A stretch of 27,373 bases of DNA from JBBCJM01 sp037190175. Lineage in GTDB: Bacteria > Pseudomonadota > Alphaproteobacteria > Rhodobacterales > Rhodobacteraceae. Shown piece after piece: positions 24,245 to 27,373 of this stretch (its first letter is position 1; the number at the start of each line of letters is the position of its first letter). A model generated the notes under the pieces. The model worked only from the letters and a program-made list of their open reading frames with translations. It ran no database searches and had not been told where the DNA came from. Made by a program: the position numbers and the translations under genes. The stretch covers positions 1 to 27,373 of the forward strand of contig JBBCJM010000058.1 in NCBI GenBank assembly GCA_037190175.1, given 5' to 3'.

Positions 24245-25813
24245 TCAGAAGTCGGTGGGCGCGCCGCCCTCCTGCTTGCGCCGCGCGACGAAGCGGGCCA
24301 GTTCCTCGGCCGCTTCATGGTCCATCGGCGGGGGCTGGAACTCGGCCAGGATGGTCTTGTAAAGCCGGTGGGCCCGCTCGGCCGTCCAGACCGCGCCGTC
24401 GCCCTGCCAGGCCTCATAATTGCGCCAGTCGCTGACGAAGGGGGCGTAGAACGCGGTCTGATAGCGCGCCTGGGTATGGGCGCAGCCGAAGTAATGCCCG
24501 CCCGCGCCCACCTCGCGGATCGCGTCCAGCGCGATGTCCTCCTCGCCCGTGGCCCAGGTCGCCTCCTCGCAATAGCGCTGGATCATCTGCAACACCTCGC
24601 AATCCATCACGAATTTCTCGGGGGAGGCGATCAGGCCCCCCTCCAGCCAGCCGGCGGCGTGATAGACAAGGTTGGTGCCGCTGGTGATCGCGGCCCAGAG
24701 CGAGTTCATCGTCTCCCAGGTCGCCTGCGCATCCGGCACGTTGGCCGCGCAGACGCCCGAGGAGCGTAGCGGCACCCCGTAGAACCGCACCAGCTGCCCG
24801 GTCATCTGGGTGGCGCGGATGTATTCGGGGGTGCCGAAGGCCGGGGCGCCCGACTTCATGTCCACGTTGGAGGTGAAGGTGCCGATGGCCACCGGGCAGC
24901 CCGGGGCGATGTATTGCAGGAGCGCGATGGCCGACAGCGCCTCGGCGATCGACAGCGCCACGGCGCCCGACATGGTGACCGGGGCCATCGCCCCGGCCAG
25001 GGTGAAGGGCGTCACCACCACCGGCTGGCGGCGGCGCGCCAGCCGCATGGCGCCGTCCAGCATCGGGTGGTCGTGCTTCAGCGGCGAGACCGAGTTGATG
25101 TTGGTGTACATCCGGGGCTGCGCGTCGAATTCGGAATGCGACAGGCCGCCCGCGATGCGCACCATCTCCATCACGTCCTCGACCCGCTCGGCACCCAGCG
25201 AATAGGCGTGGCACACCTTGTCGGTCAGGGTCAGCTTCTCGTAAAGGCAGTCCAGGTGGCGGACGGCGGGATGGATGTCCACGGGTTCCACCGGATAGCC
25301 CCCGGCGACATGGATGCAGTTGAAATACTGCGTCAGCCGCATGAAGTCCTTGAAGGTGGCGAAGTCGCCAGACCGCTTGCCCCGCTCCAGATCCCAGGCG
25401 TTGGGGGGCGAGGAGACGTTGACGAAGACCATGTGCCGCCCGCCCAGCACGATCTGCCGCTCGGGGTTGCGGGGGGTGATGGCGTATTCCGATGGGGCCT
25501 TGCCCACCATCTCCATCACGAAATCCTCGTCGAAGCGCACGTTGGTGCCGTTCACGATGCAGCCCGCGGATTTCAGGATCGCGCAGGCGTCCGGGTTCAG
25601 CATCTCGATGCCGATGTCGCGCAGGATGGTCATCGCGCCCCGGTGGATGCGCTGCACCCCCTCGGCGTCCAGCGGCTCGGTGGGCCGGTCGGGGTTCAGC
25701 GGGATGCGCCAGGGCATCTGCTCGATCACCGCCGCCCCGGCGCGCGACTTGTGCCCGGCGCGGCCTCCCGCGCGGCGGCGGCGACCGGCGTCGTCGGGGG
25801 TATCGGCGGACAT
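24245..25813 (-). CDS. Trimethylamine methyltransferase (MttB) family protein, non-pyrrolysine
   Basis: A 522-residue cobamide-dependent methyltransferase superfamily member. Recognisable segments: IHRGAMTILRDIGIEML, GKAPSEYAITPRNPERQIVL, FNCIHVAGGYPVEPVDI, the conserved core SGAVALSIAEALSAIALLQY, and FGTPEYIRATQMTGQLVRFY. No in-frame amber codon is present, so it is not a pyrrolysine-type TMA methyltransferase; relatives without pyrrolysine include the glycine-betaine methyltransferase MtgB, and most are uncharacterised. No corrinoid protein or reductase gene is next to it. The start at 25813 follows CAGGAGG; an in-frame ATG 11 codons upstream has no site. The N-terminus is Arg/Gly-rich for ~30 residues. 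Confidence 0.9.
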   Translation of the reverse strand: MSADTPDDAGRRRRAGGRAGHKSRAGAAVIEQMPWRIPLNPDRPTEPLDAEGVQRIHRGAMTILRDIGIEMLNPDACAILKSAGCIVNGTNVRFDEDFVMEMVGKAPSEYAITPRNPERQIVLGGRHMVFVNVSSPPNAWDLERGKRSGDFATFKDFMRLTQYFNCIHVAGGYPVEPVDIHPAVRHLDCLYEKLTLTDKVCHAYSLGAERVEDVMEMVRIAGGLSHSEFDAQPRMYTNINSVSPLKHDHPMLDGAMRLARRRQPVVVTPFTLAGAMAPVTMSGAVALSIAEALSAIALLQYIAPGCPVAIGTFTSNVDMKSGAPAFGTPEYIRATQMTGQLVRFYGVPLRSSGVCAANVPDAQATWETMNSLWAAITSGTNLVYHAAGWLEGGLIASPEKFVMDCEVLQMIQRYCEEATWATGEEDIALDAIREVGAGGHYFGCAHTQARYQTAFYAPFVSDWRNYEAWQGDGAVWTAERAHRLYKTILAEFQPPPMDHEAAEELARFVARRKQEGGAPTDF

Positions 25814-25879
25814 GGGGGCCTCCTGCGGCTGGCGCAGGGCCAGCATGGCGCAAGGCCAAGGGCCGCAGGCTTCCGTTCC

Positions 25880-25899
25880 CGACGCGGAAGCGTCGTTTT
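25880..25899 (+). other. Small hairpin with T-run
   Basis: CGACGC-GGAA-GCGTCG followed by TTTT, on the plus strand. The genes on both sides are on the minus strand, so this is not a simple terminator for either. It lies between the HAD stop and the mttB-like start. Confidence 0.25.
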
Positions 25900-25901
25900 C
25901 G

Positions 25902-26591
25902 TCAGGGTTGCGCCGCGATCCAGTCCTCCAGCGCGCCGATGTCGGGCAGCACCACCTCGGCCAGCGGCGCCAGTTCCGCCGCCCCGGCGATCCCGGTCAG
26001 CACCGCCACGGGCCGCATTCCGGCCGCCCGCCCCGCCATCAGGTCGTGCCGGCTGTCGCCCACCATCAGCACCTCGGCCGGGGGCAGCCCGGTGACGGCG
26101 GCGAAGGCGTTCAATTGCCCCGGCCCCGGTTTCGCCCCATGCCCGCTGTCATAGCCCGCCACGAAGTCGAACAGGTCCGCGATGCCATGCGCGGCCAGAT
26201 GCGCGCGGGCCGGCGCCTCGGTGTCGTTGGTGGCCAGCCCCAGCCGCAGGCCGCGGGCCCTGAGCGCCGAGAGCACCGGCACCAGCGGCACCGCCGGGGC
26301 CATGGCGGCGACCTCGGCCTCGGCGTTGATGCGGTCGGTCAGCGCCTCGGCGGTCCAGCCCGGCAGATGCGGCACCAGCGCCGCCGCGATGTCCACCGCG
26401 GTGGCGGCGATCACCGGGCTGTCGGGGTGGAAGGCCCCGGTCTCCAGGTCATAGCCGATGGCCCGGGCCAGCCGCGCGGCCTCGGCCGGGTGCGGGGTGA
26501 GACCGTTCAGGAACCGCGCCGCCCAGCCGCCCCAGCTGCGGCGGAAGTCGAAGAGCGTGCCGTCCTTGTCGAAGACGATGCCGCGGATCAT
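25902..26591 (-). CDS. HAD family hydrolase, phosphoglycolate-phosphatase-like
   Basis: A 229-residue haloacid-dehalogenase-fold phosphatase. Motif I is VFDKDGTLFD (Asp8 nucleophile, Asp10 acid/base), motif II LGLATNDTEA, motif III GAKPGPGQLNAF (Lys), and motif IV MVGDSRHDLMAG. The helical cap between residues ~18 and 95 is the C1 type of Gph-like enzymes. The Lys between the two Asp residues of motif I (DKDGT) is a common variant. Substrate unknown. The start at 26591 has GGGGTGGG upstream; an earlier in-frame ATG at 26609 is less likely. DUF3572 lies 62 bases upstream on the same strand, likely an operon. Confidence 0.9.
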   Translation of the reverse strand: MIRGIVFDKDGTLFDFRRSWGGWAARFLNGLTPHPAEAARLARAIGYDLETGAFHPDSPVIAATAVDIAAALVPHLPGWTAEALTDRINAEAEVAAMAPAVPLVPVLSALRARGLRLGLATNDTEAPARAHLAAHGIADLFDFVAGYDSGHGAKPGPGQLNAFAAVTGLPPAEVLMVGDSRHDLMAGRAAGMRPVAVLTGIAGAAELAPLAEVVLPDIGALEDWIAAQP

Positions 26592-26653
26592 GCCCACCCC
26601 CTGGCCCAAGCGCGCGCACCATGGCGGGGCGGCCCGCGACTGGCAACCGGCAT

Positions 26654-26935
26654 TCAGGTCCAGTGCGGCGCCTCGCCCCCCGGCAGCGCGGCGCGGGCGG
26701 GCAGGAAACGCTCCGGCCGGACGCCCAGCGCCGCGGCGCAGGCCAGCACCCGGCCCTCCTCGGCCAGCACATGGTCCAGGACCGCGGCGAGAAATCCCGG
26801 ATCGCCGGCCGCCGCGGCCAGTTCCGCCGGCGCAAGCCCGGATTCGGCCAGGAAGGCGCCGATGGCCGCCGGGTCGCCCGCGAGCCAGCCCAGCGCCTCC
26901 AGCGCCAGCGTTTCAGCGGATTCCCGCCGTTCCAT
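26654..26935 (-). CDS. DUF3572 family protein
   Basis: A 93-residue all-helical protein of family DUF3572: SAETLALEALGWLAGDP at the N-terminus, LAAVLDHVLAEEGRVLACA in the middle, and the ending RAALPGGEAPHWT, which is the family signature. No function is known. In Rhodobacteraceae it lies divergent from the pleD-like response regulator, as here. A purine-rich AGGGGG precedes the ATG. Confidence 0.88.
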   Translation of the reverse strand: MERRESAETLALEALGWLAGDPAAIGAFLAESGLAPAELAAAAGDPGFLAAVLDHVLAEEGRVLACAAALGVRPERFLPARAALPGGEAPHWT

Positions 26936-26985
26936 CCCCCTGCTCCCCTGCCGACGCCCCTGGCCCCTATGACCGAAAGCATTTC

Positions 26986-26993
26986 TTAACCAT
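26986..26993. promoter_or_regulatory. Candidate CtrA half-site
   Basis: TTAACCAT matches the half-site of the CtrA consensus and lies in the divergent gap between DUF3572 and the pleD-like gene, 80-90 bases from the latter's start. Only one half is present. In alphaproteobacteria cell-cycle genes are often CtrA targets, but a match of eight bases is weak evidence. Confidence 0.25.
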
Positions 26994-27074
26994 TGATGGC
27001 CAGAACGAAAGGGGCTCGGGCACCTCGACGGGGCGCCGGGCTGGGGCGCCGGGAAGGGGCCGGCGGATCAGGTG

Positions 27075-27186
27075 ATGGCTGGCAAGGTTCTCATCATCGG
27101 CGGGGCGGCATCGGACCGCATCGTGCTGAAGGCCCGGCTCTCCGGCGCCCGGTACGCGGTGGAGGGCGCCGCCTCCCTCGCCGAGG
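27075..27186 (+). CDS. pleD-like response regulator, N-terminal start only (degenerate receiver)
   Basis: Opens MAGKVLIIGGAASDRIVLKA and continues RLSGARYAVEGAASLAE, the start of the receiver domain of PleD-type diguanylate-cyclase regulators that lie next to DUF3572 in Rhodobacteraceae. Where a normal receiver has two acidic residues after the first strand (LIVDD), this one has Gly-Gly (IIGG), so the metal-binding pocket for phosphorylation would be impaired. Preceded by GATCAGGTG. After about 37 codons the sequence becomes unrelated (see the dapF entry), so the rest of the gene is not in this window. Confidence 0.6.
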
Positions 27187-27373
27187 AACCCGAGGCCGAG
27201 TGGTTCATGGACTACTGGAACGCCGATGGCACGCCGGCCGAGATGTGCGGCAACGGCATCCGCGTCTACGCGCACTACCTCATCAGCGAGGGTCTCGTCG
27301 CCCCCGAGCGCCGCGACACCCTGCCCATCGGCACCCGGGCCGGTGTGAAGGACGTGCTCGCCGGTGTCGCCGG
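27187..27373 (+). CDS. dapF: Diaminopimelate epimerase fragment of actinobacterial type (partial, no start or end)
   Basis: Contains EWFMDYWNADGTPAEMCGNG and IRVYAHYLISEGLV, the N-terminal active-site loop of DapF with its catalytic Cys in the CGNG motif. DapF converts LL- to meso-diaminopimelate for lysine and peptidoglycan synthesis. The phrase WFMDYxNADG before AEMCGNG is characteristic of actinobacterial enzymes, not of Rhodobacteraceae. The first ~80 residues of DapF are missing, and the frame is instead open from the response-regulator start at 27075. It runs off the window end. Most likely a chimeric contig end. Confidence 0.8.

Noticed and set aside
27075..27373. A genuine receiver-DapF fusion protein
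   Set aside because: Both halves are cut at points that destroy their folds, and the two halves have different taxonomic character; mis-assembly explains it better.
1..27373. CRISPR array or tandem repeats
   Set aside because: No regularly spaced repeats seen on reading; only isolated inverted repeats.

Overview
The window looks like an alphaproteobacterial chromosome segment, most likely Rhodobacteraceae. The core is GC-rich. The order UPF0262 / low-molecular-weight phosphatase / infA / maf / rng / yacG / tRNA-Phe and the pair DUF3572 / pleD-type response regulator are arrangements I know from that family, and a GC hairpin followed by an AT-rich GGATATTTAAGGACAGAAG-type tail resembles intergenic elements I know from these genomes. 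This placement rests on recall and reading, not on a search.

Layout. (1) 1-5418 is a housekeeping block: UPF0262, phosphatase, then five accessory genes (NTF2-like, LysE exporter, DksA-type zinc finger, GNAT), then infA-maf-rng-yacG with overlapping stop/start codons, and tRNA-Phe. (2) 5419-14902 has visibly lower GC and holds a coherent nutrient-scavenging locus: an M20 amidohydrolase, a complete peptide-type ABC importer (binding protein, two permeases, two ATPases), a convergent gamma-glutamyltransferase without a signal peptide, and a divergent LysR regulator. The likely logic is import of a small peptide or amide, cytoplasmic hydrolysis, and LysR control. (3) 14903-20384 is a gene graveyard: a truncated IS66 tnpA, an antisense IS5-family transposase remnant with stop codons, the head of an SsuC/TauC-type permease, its frameshifted ATPase partner, the tail of an M29/NicX-like enzyme, and a broken DEAD/DEAH helicase with a DUF1998-like zinc region resembling large helicases of anti-phage systems. 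(4) 20546-27186 returns to GC-rich core: a Tat-exported CpdB-type nucleotidase, an H-NOX-like protein plus an HNOBA-GGDEF diguanylate cyclase, an MttB-family methyltransferase, a HAD phosphatase, DUF3572, and the start of a pleD-like response regulator.

The last ~190 bases do not belong with the rest. The receiver-domain frame switches without a break into an actinobacterial-type diaminopimelate epimerase (DapF) fragment, which is best read as an assembly chimera at the contig end. I found no CRISPR array, integrase, prophage module or complete defence system. The most interesting biology is the heme-ligand-deficient H-NOX/HNOBA-GGDEF pair and the relic helicase.
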